Assembly: GCF_009797025.1 (NCBI RefSeq)
Contig: NZ_CP047027.1
Location: 4,278,001 to 4,342,000, forward strand
Direction: 5' to 3'
Source: Cellulophaga sp. L1A9
Lineage (GTDB): Bacteria; Bacteroidota; Bacteroidia; Flavobacteriales; Flavobacteriaceae
DNA: 64,000 bases
The notes under the pieces are model-generated. The model was not told the origin of the DNA. It searched no databases and saw nothing but the letters and a program-made list of their open reading frames with translations. Shown in pieces: positions 36,491 to 45,618 of this stretch. Positions within the stretch are counted from its first letter, which is position 1. Each line of letters begins with the position of its first letter. The translations under genes and the position numbers were made by a program.

Positions 36491-37453
36491 TTATTTAGTA
36501 ATAATTTCAAAAGTATCAGATCCCTTAGGCTTATGTAATCGCACCGCTAAGGAGTTTCTATATTTTTCATCCTCATAAATTAGAACATCCCAATTTAATA
36601 ATTCAGAATCTGTTCTGTATAATTTAACCAATCTACCTTCTGCTTCTATAGCTAAACTATAATTTTCAATTGGATACATTTTATTTTTAGTGATTTTGTT
36701 TGTAGCATTAGTATTGAGCATATTTAAATATTCTTCTTTATTTAAATATGCAGAAAGAGCTGCTTCTAAATATTTAGTTTTTTGTAGTTCATATGTATAC
36801 TTATAATTTGAACCTTCATTCAAGATGTTTCTCAATTCTTGATAATAATCTACAACTTCTTTTTTGAGTAATTCTGAATCTATATCTCTTAAATCCTGGC
36901 TCTCGCTCCAACCTTTGATTTTATAAGGTAAATCTTTGATAGTAAATTCTATCTCTTGTTCTGTAAAAGAAACAGGATTTGGTATCGTAAAAGTAAATTT
37001 TTTATGTATTGTTATATTTTCTATTTCACCATCATATTCTTCATACCTCAAAAGTTCAATTTCTAATTCATCTAAATCCGATTGATGTATCATACCATCT
37101 TCTGCGGAAATTTCCAGGTCCTCATGTGGGTAAAATGTATATTTTGCCTTATGGTCTCCGTTTCCTAAAATGTAATTATCTAAATAACTCCACGTAAAAT
37201 GATTCAATATACGATCATCATTTGGAACTATGTTTTCTTCCGCCAAAATATCATTTATTTTCAAACTATAAGGTAGCTTAGAAGTAGTAGATAGCGCATA
37301 TTTTATTTTTTTATGTTTGCTATTTTTGTCTAACTGAGATAGAAGTAAAGAATCATAGGAAGTCATTTTTACAGGCACTATATTTTTTAAATCCTGCCCG
37401 CAAGCATTGAGTATTCCCACTAAAAGAAATATTAAAAAGTATCTGATCATCAT
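36491..37453 (-). CDS. Type X lipoprotein, single copy, 320 aa
   Basis: Lipobox LNAC (MMIRYFLIFLLVGILNAC). Either of the first two Met codons could start it. X-type features: LPYSLKINDILAEENIV, YILGNGDHKAKYTFYPHEDL, LPYKIKGWSESQDLRDIDSELLKKEVVDYYQELRNIL, YPIENYSLAIEAEGRLVKLYR, and RLHKPKGSDTFEIITK at the end. It is closer to the 313-aa X genes at 39.7 and 41.6 kb than to the + strand array. It ends 34 bp after the TPM-domain gene on the same strand and is probably cotranscribed with it. Confidence 0.82.
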   Translation of the reverse strand: MMIRYFLIFLLVGILNACGQDLKNIVPVKMTSYDSLLLSQLDKNSKHKKIKYALSTTSKLPYSLKINDILAEENIVPNDDRILNHFTWSYLDNYILGNGDHKAKYTFYPHEDLEISAEDGMIHQSDLDELEIELLRYEEYDGEIENITIHKKFTFTIPNPVSFTEQEIEFTIKDLPYKIKGWSESQDLRDIDSELLKKEVVDYYQELRNILNEGSNYKYTYELQKTKYLEAALSAYLNKEEYLNMLNTNATNKITKNKMYPIENYSLAIEAEGRLVKLYRTDSELLNWDVLIYEDEKYRNSLAVRLHKPKGSDTFEIITK

Positions 37454-37487
37454 TGGAATTGTAAGTCATAGGCAATATACGCAAAAG

Positions 37488-38654
37488 CTACCAACTACCA
37501 CTAGCGCCACCACCTCCTGATCTTCCTCCTTTGCCAGAAAAACTACTAGAGGAGTTATTGGAGTTTCCACTGTTTGTTGAATCATTACTATAACTACGAC
37601 CTGATGAACTGTATTGGTAAGAATCATTGTCAGTAGTTGAACTTACTATTCCAAGGATATCTAATTTACTATCAATCTCTTTTCTTATAAAATAGGTGTC
37701 ATTGTTAGAAAGTGAAAAATTTAGTTTTCTATTATAATACTTCACCTCCATTAGGGCAAATAGTACCGGAATTACAAACAGTGCTACTGGGATAGCAATC
37801 CATTTCTTGTTTTCTAGCAAAAAGAAAAAGTAATTAGGGTATATATCAAACAGTAGTGCCAAAAGCAAAAAGAACATAAAGATAAATATCAAAAAACTAA
37901 AGAAAAATATCTGTCCAGTTTTATAAGCGTAGCCAAATACTCTAGAAAAACTGACTTTGTTTGTAAATGCTCCGACTAAGGTCATCACCCAAGCTTTAAA
38001 AGAAATTTTTATAAAGAGAAAACTTAAAACCATAATAGTCATGATCAATATTGAAAAAATATGTTTACCCAAAATAGTTCCAAAAGTATCTTTAGGTATA
38101 CTATTACTTATTTCGGTTTTAATAGCTGGGGAAGGTGTTGGTGTTGAAGATGGAGTCTCATAAATTTGATTCTTTTCTACGGCGACGCTATTTAAAATTT
38201 TTATTAGCGAATTTATGGCAGCATCAACACCAGAAAAGTAATTCTCCTTTTTAAATTCAGGAGTTAATTCATTTCTTATAATTCGAGAAGCCATAACATC
38301 AGTTACTACATGTTCTAGGTCATAACCGACTTCAATTCTAACTTTCTTGTCTTCTTTAGCTATTACTAAGAGTATACCATTGTCTTTTCCTTTTTGGCCT
38401 ATAGTATTTACTTCAAACGTTTTATACGCATAGTCTTCTATAGGTTCATTATTTAATTTAACTATAGTAAGTATTACAAGTTGATGGGAAGTTTCTGTTT
38501 CAAGTGCCTCTAATTTTATGGATAATTGTTGTACTTGCGCTGTAGTGAGAATTTCAGCATTGTCAGTCACATAACTATTAAGTAAAGGATACTCAGTTTG
38601 AGCGACACAAATGGTTGCCAAAAAGAGTAGGAGGGTGGTGAATAGATTTTTAAT
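37488..38654 (-). CDS. TPM-domain membrane protein, putative AUU start
   Basis: TPM (TLP18.3/Psb32/MOLO-1) protein. An N-terminal signal peptide (IKNLFTTLLLFLATICVAQ) is followed by the TPM domain at about 30-150 (LNSYVTDNAEILT, HQLVILTIVKLNNEPIEDYAYKTF, KGKDNGILLVIAKEDKKVRIEVGYDLE), two or three membrane helices (about 195-305) and a Ser/Gly tail ending GGRSGGGGASGSW, the usual layout of the YgcG-like group. No ATG, GTG or TTG precedes the signal peptide. The paralogue at 46815 aligns ATC with ATT (38654) here, so a near-cognate start is proposed; a TTG at 38621 would cut the signal in half. Confidence 0.85.
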   Translation of the reverse strand: MKNLFTTLLLFLATICVAQTEYPLLNSYVTDNAEILTTAQVQQLSIKLEALETETSHQLVILTIVKLNNEPIEDYAYKTFEVNTIGQKGKDNGILLVIAKEDKKVRIEVGYDLEHVVTDVMASRIIRNELTPEFKKENYFSGVDAAINSLIKILNSVAVEKNQIYETPSSTPTPSPAIKTEISNSIPKDTFGTILGKHIFSILIMTIMVLSFLFIKISFKAWVMTLVGAFTNKVSFSRVFGYAYKTGQIFFFSFLIFIFMFFLLLALLFDIYPNYFFFLLENKKWIAIPVALFVIPVLFALMEVKYYNRKLNFSLSNNDTYFIRKEIDSKLDILGIVSSTTDNDSYQYSSSGRSYSNDSTNSGNSNNSSSSFSGKGGRSGGGGASGSW

Positions 38655-38749
38655 GACTAGGTGTATTAAATTTAAATATACTAAAAGCTTGTACTTAAAA
38701 CAAAAAACATCAAACGTTATGGATAGTTTGTTTTCAAGTTAAAGGCTTA

Positions 38750-39685
38750 TTACCACATATGCCAAGTGCCTGTTTCTTTATTTTTAAAGATGTAATAAGG
38801 TTGTCTTGACATAGCACCTGTATTTGGATTCTTAAACCAAATGGCAGGCCGTTTATCAGTTCTTCTTACCAATGTTACCACTCTATTATTATAATAATAT
38901 TTAATTTCAAAATCTTCCAAAGGTTGAGGCTCCATTCCATCTTTAATATTTATCATGCCGTCAATAGTTTTATCAGACAATTCTTTGCCTTTGTAAAGTT
39001 GAATTAATGCTCTTTTTAAATGTCTTTCTAAATGGTCTCTATCTTGTTTTTTATTTATTATTGTTTGTCGCTTTATCGTAAAATGTTCGATTACTTCTTT
39101 AAGCACGTTTTCTTCTTCCAATTCGGAAAGGTCTTGGGCATAAAGGTCAAGCGTTTCTAAGACGAATGGAACCTTAGCATCAAATTCATGTTCTATCGTA
39201 AATTCAGGAATTTTTTGATCACCAACCTTGGGCATTTCCCATTCCCATAGGACTGTAAATCTACCGAATTCATGGTCTGGATCTGTCATATCACTATAAC
39301 GCACTAGCTGTAATTGCAAGCCTGCTTTTTTAGATAATTCCTCACCAATAAAAGGGAATACTTTGATGGAAATTTTTTGTTCTCCACTCTTTAAAATCAT
39401 CAGGTTAAGTGGCATCCTTATCGAATAAGCAGGATGCTCACGAAAATAACTGCCGGCAATTAAATCGTTGACCCTTATATCATAATGACAATTCTGACTA
39501 TTAACTTGAAGATAATACCCAGGTCGTTTTTTACTTAAATATTCATAATCTTTATAATGGTTGGTTATTTCTGTATCTATTAAGGTATAATCTATTGTAG
39601 TCGTCTGTGTGAAACCAATTATAGCAAATAGGTTAACTACTGCGGTCATTAATATCTTTGAATTTATTCCTTTTAATAGGCGCAT
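38750..39685 (-). CDS. Type Y secreted protein, copy in X-Y unit 1
   Basis: 311 aa. Signal peptide (LMTAVVNLFAIIGFTQ) without a lipobox, so probably soluble or released. Y features: KKRPGYYLQVNSQNCHYDIRVNDL at 54-77, LNLMILKSGEQKISIKVFP, VLWEWEMPKVGD, AKVPFVLETLDLYAQDLSELEEENVLKEV, QPLEDFEIKYYYNNRVVTLV, and the terminal YIFKNKETGTWHMW. Its ATG lies 3 bp after the stop of the X gene at 39689, so the pair is translationally linked. Function unknown. Confidence 0.83.
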   Translation of the reverse strand: MRLLKGINSKILMTAVVNLFAIIGFTQTTTIDYTLIDTEITNHYKDYEYLSKKRPGYYLQVNSQNCHYDIRVNDLIAGSYFREHPAYSIRMPLNLMILKSGEQKISIKVFPFIGEELSKKAGLQLQLVRYSDMTDPDHEFGRFTVLWEWEMPKVGDQKIPEFTIEHEFDAKVPFVLETLDLYAQDLSELEEENVLKEVIEHFTIKRQTIINKKQDRDHLERHLKRALIQLYKGKELSDKTIDGMINIKDGMEPQPLEDFEIKYYYNNRVVTLVRRTDKRPAIWFKNPNTGAMSRQPYYIFKNKETGTWHMW

Positions 39686-39688
39686 AAC

Positions 39689-40630
39689 TTACTTTCTTAT
39701 GATTTTAAAACTATCTGAGCCTTTAGGTTTATGAAGAAAACCACCGGTATAATAATAATTATCTTTCGTTTCTCTTATTAACACATCCCAATCTTTAAAT
39801 ATACCAGCATCTTTCCTAACTAGACGAACTAACCTACCATTACCGTATAATTCCATTTTATAATTTTCTATGGGTAACATGGTACTTTTATATTTCAATG
39901 TACTTTGTTTAGCTTCTTCGGTGTAGTACCAATTTGGATCATCATAGGTAGCTGTCGCTAATTCTATATTTTTTTGTTTTTCCTCTTTTAATAATTGCTT
40001 TACTTTTCCCTCATTTAATAATTTCCTCCAATATTCATAATAGATTACTACTTCTTTTAAAAGTTGATCTTGATCCATTTTAGACAAGTCTTGGCTTTCT
40101 GTCCATCCGGTTAATTCAAAAGGCAGGTTTTCTACTTTAAACTCACCAGAAAATTCCCAAAAAGGGACTTTTTCTGTAGGTACAGGTACTTCAAAAAATT
40201 TACTTTCATACTCTTCTGCTCCAGAATGGGGGCGTATTACAGAGTTTTCTACGTAGTTCCAATGATCTATTACTACCTTAGTTTCTGTAAGTAAATAAGG
40301 CTCTACAAATTCTTTTCCTGTTTGTGGTAAATAGCGTACTTTAAATTGGTGCGTACCATTTTTTAAAACCCATTCATTTAATTCTATACCTTTAGATATA
40401 TTTCCTGCGGTTTCTTCTTTGGCTACCAAAATATCATCTATATATAGCTCAAAAGAAGCAAAACAAGAGATACCAACACCATAATGTATTTGTTTATCAT
40501 GAGTGTATGTATAGGGTTGTATTTTTTGAATAGTATCAGAAGTTGCTATACTGCTTTTAAGTTTTTTCTTGTCTTGTCCTTTACAATTAAAAAACAGGAG
40601 CAATACACACAAAATAGAAATTGATTTCAT
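39689..40630 (-). CDS. Type X lipoprotein, X-Y unit 1
   Basis: 313 aa, lipobox LFFNC (MKSISILCVLLLFFNCKGQDKK). Segments: IHYGVGISCFASFELYIDDILVAKEE, EWVLKNGTHQFKVRYLPQTG, VPFWEFSGEFKVENLPFELTGWTESQDLSKMDQDQLLKEVVIYYEYWRKLL, MLPIENYKMELYGNGRLVRLVR, and FLHKPKGSDSFKIIRK. The N-terminal 45 residues are nearly identical to the X gene at 41631, while the last third differs more (IFKDWDVLIRETKDNYYY). First cistron of the pair with 38750-39685. Likely outer-envelope lipoprotein of unknown function. Confidence 0.83.
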   Translation of the reverse strand: MKSISILCVLLLFFNCKGQDKKKLKSSIATSDTIQKIQPYTYTHDKQIHYGVGISCFASFELYIDDILVAKEETAGNISKGIELNEWVLKNGTHQFKVRYLPQTGKEFVEPYLLTETKVVIDHWNYVENSVIRPHSGAEEYESKFFEVPVPTEKVPFWEFSGEFKVENLPFELTGWTESQDLSKMDQDQLLKEVVIYYEYWRKLLNEGKVKQLLKEEKQKNIELATATYDDPNWYYTEEAKQSTLKYKSTMLPIENYKMELYGNGRLVRLVRKDAGIFKDWDVLIRETKDNYYYTGGFLHKPKGSDSFKIIRK

Positions 40631-40691
40631 AAGCGGTGAAGTTGTATTTTTTTTGAGTTCATATTTTGTTTTTGAATGAGTGTATCAGAAA

Positions 40692-41627
40692 TTACCACAT
40701 ATGCCAAGTGCCCGTTTCTTTATTTTTGAAGATGTAATAAGGTTGGTATGATTTCTCTTTTTTTGAAGTATTATTAAACCAAATAGCAGATTGTTTATTT
40801 TCTTTACGAACTAGGGTAGCAATCTTATAATTATAATAAAATCGAATTTCATAATCTTCTAAAGGCTGTAATTCCATGCCATTTTCAACAGTTATCATTT
40901 CATCCACAGTTTTTGCTAACAATTCGTTATCAGGATAAATTTGAACAAAAGCTCGGTTTAAATGGCGAATTAAATAATCTCTATCTTGTGTATTATTAAC
41001 TATGCTTTTTTGTTTCAACTGAAATTCTTTTAAAACTTCTTCAAGTACGACTTTTTCATCTAATTCTGATAAGTCTGTAGCATACAGATCTAGAGTTTCA
41101 AGTTCGTAAGGTACTTTTGCTTCAAAAGTTGTGTGAAATATGAAAATAGGCAACTTATGCTCACCCACATTTGGCATTTTCCATTCCCATATAACTTTAC
41201 TCTTTCCAAATTCATTTGCAATATCCAACATATCATCATAGCGCATTAAACGTAATTGTAAACTTGCACTTTCTTTTATAAAATCTCCAACATCAGGAAG
41301 TACTTTTAAAGATAATTTTTGTTGTCCACTCTTCAAAATATTTAAGTTCAAAGGCAATCTTACAGAATACATTGGATATGGATCATAAAACTCTCCACAG
41401 GATAAATCATTTACATCAATTTCATAATAACAATTCTGATTGTTAACTTCTAAATAATACCCAGTTCGCTTTTTATTTAAATATTCATAATCTTTATAAT
41501 GGTTGGTAATTTCTTTATCTATTATGGTATAATCTATTGTAGTCTTCTGTGCGAAACCAATTATAACAAATAGGTTAACTACTAGGGTCAGTAATATTTT
41601 TGAATTTATTTTTTTTAATAGGTGCAT
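40692..41627 (-). CDS. Type Y secreted protein, X-Y unit 2
   Basis: 311 aa, same length and signal type as its copy at 38750 (INSKILLTLVVNLFVIIGFAQ). Conserved: NKKRTGYYLEVNNQNCYYEIDVNDL, LNLNILKSGQQKLSLKVLP, VIWEWKMPNVGEHKLPIFIF, AKVPYELETLDLYATDLSELDEKVVLEEV, QPLEDYEIRFYYNYKIATLV, YIFKNKETGTWHMW. Differences from copy 1 are scattered over the middle of the protein, whereas the two termini are almost unchanged. Three bp separate it from its X partner. Confidence 0.83.
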   Translation of the reverse strand: MHLLKKINSKILLTLVVNLFVIIGFAQKTTIDYTIIDKEITNHYKDYEYLNKKRTGYYLEVNNQNCYYEIDVNDLSCGEFYDPYPMYSVRLPLNLNILKSGQQKLSLKVLPDVGDFIKESASLQLRLMRYDDMLDIANEFGKSKVIWEWKMPNVGEHKLPIFIFHTTFEAKVPYELETLDLYATDLSELDEKVVLEEVLKEFQLKQKSIVNNTQDRDYLIRHLNRAFVQIYPDNELLAKTVDEMITVENGMELQPLEDYEIRFYYNYKIATLVRKENKQSAIWFNNTSKKEKSYQPYYIFKNKETGTWHMW

Positions 41628-41630
41628 AAC

Positions 41631-42572
41631 TTACTTTCTTATAACTTTAAAACTATCTGAGCCTTTAGGTTTATGAAGAAAACCACCAGTACTAAAATAT
41701 TCCGTTTCACTTTCACCAATCAGTACGCCCCAATTTTTAAATATTCCCTCATCAATCCTTACTAATTTGACCAACCTTCCATTACCATATAATTCCAATT
41801 TATAATTTTCAATAGGTAACATCGCATTTATGTACTTTAAAAACCCATCAATTGATTCTTTAGAGTAGTACCAATTTGGGTCATCATAGGTTGCAATTGC
41901 AACATCCATATTTTTTTGTTTTTCCTCTATTAATAATTGCTTTATATTTCCCTCGTTCAATAAACCACGAAAATATTCATAATAGATTATAACTTCTTTT
42001 AAAAGCTCATCTTGATCCATCTTAGAAAGATCTTGACTCTCAGTCCATCCGGTTAATTCAAACGGAAGGTTTTCTACTTCAAATTCTCCAGAAAACTCCC
42101 AAAAAGGGACTTTTTGGGTGGGTACAGGTACTTCAAAGAAGATACTTTCGTATTGCTCTTTGCCAGAATGGGGGCGTAATACCGAATTCTCAACATAGTT
42201 CCAATGCTCTATTGTTACTCTAGTTTCTGTCAACAAATAAGGCTCTACAAATTCTTTTCCCGTCTGGGGTAAATAACGCACTCTAAAGTTATGCGTTCCG
42301 TTTTTTAAGACCCAATCGTTTAATTCTACCCCTGATGATATAGTACCTGCGGTTTCTTCTTTTGCCACTAAAATATCATCTATATAAAGTTCAAATGATG
42401 CAAAGCATGAGATCCCTATTCCGTAATGTATTTGTTTATCATGAGTGTATGTATAGGGTTGTATTTTTTGAATAGTATCAGAAGTTGCTATACTGCTTTT
42501 AAGTTCTTTCTTGTCTTGTCCTTTGCAATTAAAAAACAGGAGCAATACACACAAAATAGAAATTGATTTCAT
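41631..42572 (-). CDS. Type X lipoprotein, X-Y unit 2
   Basis: 313 aa, lipobox LFFNC. Compared with the unit 1 copy: HNFRVRYLPQTG, VTIEHWNYVENSVLRPHSGKEQYESIFFEVP, VENLPFELTGWTESQDLSKMDQDELLKEVIIYYEYFRGLL, SIDGFLKYINAMLPIENYKLELYGNGRLVKLVR and FKNWGVLIGESETEYFSTGGFLHKPKGSDSFKVIRK. The variable 240-300 region may be the part that meets a ligand. First gene of the second pair. Confidence 0.83.
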   Translation of the reverse strand: MKSISILCVLLLFFNCKGQDKKELKSSIATSDTIQKIQPYTYTHDKQIHYGIGISCFASFELYIDDILVAKEETAGTISSGVELNDWVLKNGTHNFRVRYLPQTGKEFVEPYLLTETRVTIEHWNYVENSVLRPHSGKEQYESIFFEVPVPTQKVPFWEFSGEFEVENLPFELTGWTESQDLSKMDQDELLKEVIIYYEYFRGLLNEGNIKQLLIEEKQKNMDVAIATYDDPNWYYSKESIDGFLKYINAMLPIENYKLELYGNGRLVKLVRIDEGIFKNWGVLIGESETEYFSTGGFLHKPKGSDSFKVIRK

Positions 42573-42633
42573 AAGCGGTGAAGTTGTATTTTTTTTGAGT
42601 TCATATTTTGTTTTTGAATGAGTATATCAGAAA

Positions 42634-43551
42634 TTACCACATATGCCAAGTGCCCGTTTCTTTATTTTTAAAGATGTAATAAGGTTGCCATGACCGAGCA
42701 CCATTTGCATTCCTTTTAAACCATATAGCCGGTTCTTTATCATCTCTTTTTATTAAGGTCGCGATTCTACTATTGTAATATAAACGCATTTCAAAATTCT
42801 CTAATGGTTGGGCTTCTTTATCTTTAGAGAATGTTAACATGTCTTCTGCAACTTCATTCATTAGATCATCGTCTGGATAAATTTGTATCATGGCTCTTTT
42901 AAGGTGAGAAATCAAATAAGATTTATCTTCAGTACGATTTATAATTTTTTCACGCTTTTTTATAAATTCAGTCAAAACTTCTTTTAACAAGATTTCCTTT
43001 TCCATGTTAGACAAGTCTTCCGCATAATCATCTAATACATTAATATCATAAGGCACTTCTGCTTCGAAAACAGTATCTAACTCAAAATATGGCAATTTTA
43101 AGGTTTCTGTTTTTGGCATTTCCCATTTCCATAAAATTGTACTACCTCCAAAGTTGTTTTCTAAGTCCGTAATGTCAGGATAATATAATAAGGTTACATC
43201 TAAACCAGCTCTATTTGTTAATGTATCCCCTTTAAAAGGAAATATTTTAATTGACAATTTTTGGCTACCACTATTTAGAATTTGTAAATTCAAAGGTATC
43301 ACAACTGAATATGAAGGAAATTCTCCATAGTACTCAGCACTAGCTAACTCATTTGTTTCAATTTCATAATAGCAATTTTGATTATTAACTTGAAGATAAT
43401 ACCCAGGTCGTTTTTTATTTAAATATTCATAATCTTTAAAATGGTTGGTAATTTCTATATCCACTTGGTCATAATCTACTTTATCTTGTCCATTGGCTAC
43501 TAGTACCAAAAGTAAAATAGAGAATAAACTAAAAATTATTTTTGAACTCAT
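42634..43551 (-). CDS. Type Y secreted protein, unpaired third copy
   Basis: 305 aa. The signal peptide differs from the other two (MSSKIIFSLFSILLLVLVANGQ), but the body is Y type: NKKRPGYYLQVNNQNCYYEIETNEL, LNLQILNSGSQKLSIKIFPFKGD, TLLYYPDITDLENNFGGSTILWKWEMP, AEVPYDINVLDDYAEDLSNMEKEILLKEV, QPLENFEMRLYYNSRIATLI, YIFKNKETGTWHMW. The middle is closest to the gene at 58265, 15 kb away, so this copy links the two Y arrays. It follows the LemA/membrane gene group on the same strand. Confidence 0.83.
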   Translation of the reverse strand: MSSKIIFSLFSILLLVLVANGQDKVDYDQVDIEITNHFKDYEYLNKKRPGYYLQVNNQNCYYEIETNELASAEYYGEFPSYSVVIPLNLQILNSGSQKLSIKIFPFKGDTLTNRAGLDVTLLYYPDITDLENNFGGSTILWKWEMPKTETLKLPYFELDTVFEAEVPYDINVLDDYAEDLSNMEKEILLKEVLTEFIKKREKIINRTEDKSYLISHLKRAMIQIYPDDDLMNEVAEDMLTFSKDKEAQPLENFEMRLYYNSRIATLIKRDDKEPAIWFKRNANGARSWQPYYIFKNKETGTWHMW

Positions 43552-43610
43552 ATGGAAAAAATTAATAATAAATAGTATAAGGTAAAAGAATCCTAATTTA
43601 AATTTTCGGA

Positions 43611-43976
43611 TTATTTTTTATAGAACCCTTTGTGCAATTGCTGCTCGTAAATTTTATTTAATCTAGAATGGTTAGCTACTATAAAACCAAGAACATTGCA
43701 CATAACCGCTAACCAGGCTAAAAATAGCTTTAATCCGCCAGGAACAGAAGTTGCCATGACTAAAACTACTAAGGATCCCAATATCCATGTAGCCAATATA
43801 AAAACAAAAACAAGCCAAAGAAACTTTTTCTTTACTTCGGTACTCATAAAAATAGCCAAAAGTCTAGCAGGAACAATAAGCAAGAGGATACCGAAAAATG
43901 CTACGGACTTAATAATACTTGTATTTATATTGATTTCTTTTAACCAATCATAATACTCAAAACTGAATGCCATCAT
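43611..43976 (-). CDS. Small membrane protein, about 121 aa
   Basis: Starting at the Met at 43976 (MMAFSFEYYDWLKE) it overlaps the 3' end of lemA by 20 bp, a coupled arrangement; a longer reading from 44027 lies deeper inside lemA and is less likely. Three hydrophobic helices (about 22-45, 50-72 and 78-100), the last followed by a short basic C-terminus. No family recognised. The overlap with lemA suggests that it is part of the LemA-GIDE membrane module. Confidence 0.7.
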   Translation of the reverse strand: MMAFSFEYYDWLKEININTSIIKSVAFFGILLLIVPARLLAIFMSTEVKKKFLWLVFVFILATWILGSLVVLVMATSVPGGLKLFLAWLAVMCNVLGFIVANHSRLNKIYEQQLHKGFYKK

Positions 43977-44517
43977 ACTTTTTTTCTGTTTGAGTAATTT
44001 GTAATAATTGTTTGTTTTTAAAACCAAAAGGTTTCGCTATTAATAGATCAGGGAATTCATTAATACCAATATTATAGAGATTGATACTTTCATTATAAAG
44101 TTCTCTGCGGTCGGCTAAATGGTTTTCTAATTCCGACACTCTAGACTGTAACGCTAAAAAAGAAGTGTTCGCTTTTAACTCCGGATAATTTTCAGAAACT
44201 ACCATAATAGAAGCTAAGGTTTTGTTTAACGCATTAGATTTCAATACTTTTTCTTCATTACTTTTTGCACTCAAGTATTGCGTTCTCAATTCCGTCACCT
44301 TAGTTAGCAGGTTTTCTTCATAATCCATATACCTCTTTACTATTTTTACCAATTCCGGAACTTCATCAGCGCGCTGTTTTAGTAGCACATCAATATTCGC
44401 AAAGTTTTTATCGGTATTAGCCTTTAGCATAACCAAACGGTTGTAGAGCGAAATAATTCCTCTTACAAAAAACACGACTATAAGGGCTATAATGATGATA
44501 AACAAATAGGGTTTCAT
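43957..44517 (-). CDS. lemA: LemA family protein
   Basis: 186 aa, full length. N-terminal membrane anchor (about 3-24), then the LemA antiparallel helical bundle: SLYNRLVMLKANTDKNFANIDVLLKQRADEVPELVKIVKRYMDYEENLLTKVTELR, then a long helix to about 155 ending YNIGINEFPDLLIAKPFGF. All conserved LemA blocks are present. Its role is not well defined biochemically; it is membrane associated and frequently sits next to GIDE, TPM, DUF3137 or M48 genes. Here a GIDE-domain gene precedes it by 11 bp and a small membrane protein overlaps its end. A second, broken lemA is at 63077-63584. Confidence 0.93.
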   Translation of the reverse strand: MKPYLFIIIIALIVVFFVRGIISLYNRLVMLKANTDKNFANIDVLLKQRADEVPELVKIVKRYMDYEENLLTKVTELRTQYLSAKSNEEKVLKSNALNKTLASIMVVSENYPELKANTSFLALQSRVSELENHLADRRELYNESINLYNIGINEFPDLLIAKPFGFKNKQLLQITQTEKKYDGIQF

Positions 44518-44528
44518 TTTTTTATATT

Positions 44529-45551
44529 TTACAGATTAAATGGTAATACTTCTTTTAAATTAAATAGTTCCGACAGCGATGTAAATGAAAAGAATAGTTC
44601 ATTTTCTTGGACGGTAACTTCACAAGTTAAAATAACGCTGATACAGGCGATCAAAATCAAAAGGTATTTTACAAATGATTTTTGCAAGGGTCGCATTAAA
44701 CTCCACTGTTGCACGTGTTCATAAGTTGCAACCCCAAATACATCTTTGGAAGGGTCTTTTTCAATGAATACCTGTTGGTTTCTATTCGTGGCTTTACCGA
44801 TAAGTAGCACGTTCATATTTTCTTCTAATAAAAACAATTGAAAACGTCTATCACCAGCGGAATAAGAGTATTTAGATTCTGGTAAATCTATCAACTCAAG
44901 ATGATCTCCTGACACAGTAATAATACCACTCCCGTCATTAATTTGAAACGGATTGCAGACCGTTTCCTTTGAAATAGTGTTATAACTTGTTTTTCCATTT
45001 TTATCTGTGCTTATTGCATCTACTTTATAGAGGTATCCAATGCAAGGCACTTTTTTTATTGCAGATAAAACGGGTTCTATGAGTATAGTTTTTCCTGAAA
45101 TTTCTACTAAGCCCATGGCTAGAGATCTAATTTTAGAGGTAGGCAAAACACCCTGTAACTCATAAAAAGTATTCTTTGAATTTGGCGTAAGTATTTCTCT
45201 AAGGATAACAAAGGCCGTAATTAAGATAATTCCATAAGGCCAAGTAATCATGATAAGAGGCATGGCTACAATAAAAACGATGAATCCCCAAATAGAATTT
45301 TTGCTTCTGATAGCTTTTACAACACCTCCTATAAGCATTAATACCAAAAGAATAGGGAAGTTTACTAAACAGGCAAAGGGTACATAACCGGGATCTACAA
45401 TAGCCGTTATCACCACCATAAATGGAGGAATGATAAATAAAGGCCATAGTACAGGGAGTTTAACTCGGTATAGGCTTTTTAAAACTAGATAATAAAAAAG
45501 ACCAAAGGCACTGGAAAATATAGTAAGAAATACTATAAAAACGGTGTCCAT
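44529..45551 (-). CDS. GIDE/BAM-domain membrane protein, 340 aa
   Basis: Start set at the ATG at 45551 (MDTVFIVFLTIF), nine codons inside a longer frame, because it opens the first helix. About five membrane helices (residues 1-130), then the GIDE/BAM domain at about 145-290: SLAMGLVEISGKTILIEPVLSAIKKVPCIGYLYKVDA...PFQINDGSGIITV...LFLLEENMNVLLIGKAT, and a last helix near 310. The Pro-Cys-hydrophobic-Gly-Tyr signature matches the paralogous domain at 32302-32985. It is adjacent to lemA (11 bp), likely one operon: 45619 lipoprotein, GIDE, LemA, small membrane protein. Confidence 0.78.
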   Translation of the reverse strand: MDTVFIVFLTIFSSAFGLFYYLVLKSLYRVKLPVLWPLFIIPPFMVVITAIVDPGYVPFACLVNFPILLVLMLIGGVVKAIRSKNSIWGFIVFIVAMPLIMITWPYGIILITAFVILREILTPNSKNTFYELQGVLPTSKIRSLAMGLVEISGKTILIEPVLSAIKKVPCIGYLYKVDAISTDKNGKTSYNTISKETVCNPFQINDGSGIITVSGDHLELIDLPESKYSYSAGDRRFQLFLLEENMNVLLIGKATNRNQQVFIEKDPSKDVFGVATYEHVQQWSLMRPLQKSFVKYLLILIACISVILTCEVTVQENELFFSFTSLSELFNLKEVLPFNL

Positions 45552-45618
45552 GTTATCTACTCTAAAGGTTTCTAGCACGTAATTAATAGGATGTTAATTG
45601 TTATCAAGTGTTTAATTC

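Larger units (their letters stand above)
38750..42633 (-). repeat. Two-gene (X+Y) tandem duplication, unit 1942 bp
   Basis: Y genes end at 38750, 40692 and 42634, and X genes at 39689 and 41631: every interval is exactly 1942 bp. The 61-bp spacers at 40631-40691 and 42573-42633 are nearly identical. The unit is one X lipoprotein gene followed 3 bp later by one Y gene; the third Y gene (42634) has no X partner downstream of its own promoter. Equal spacing without indels indicates recent duplication of a working pair. Confidence 0.93.
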
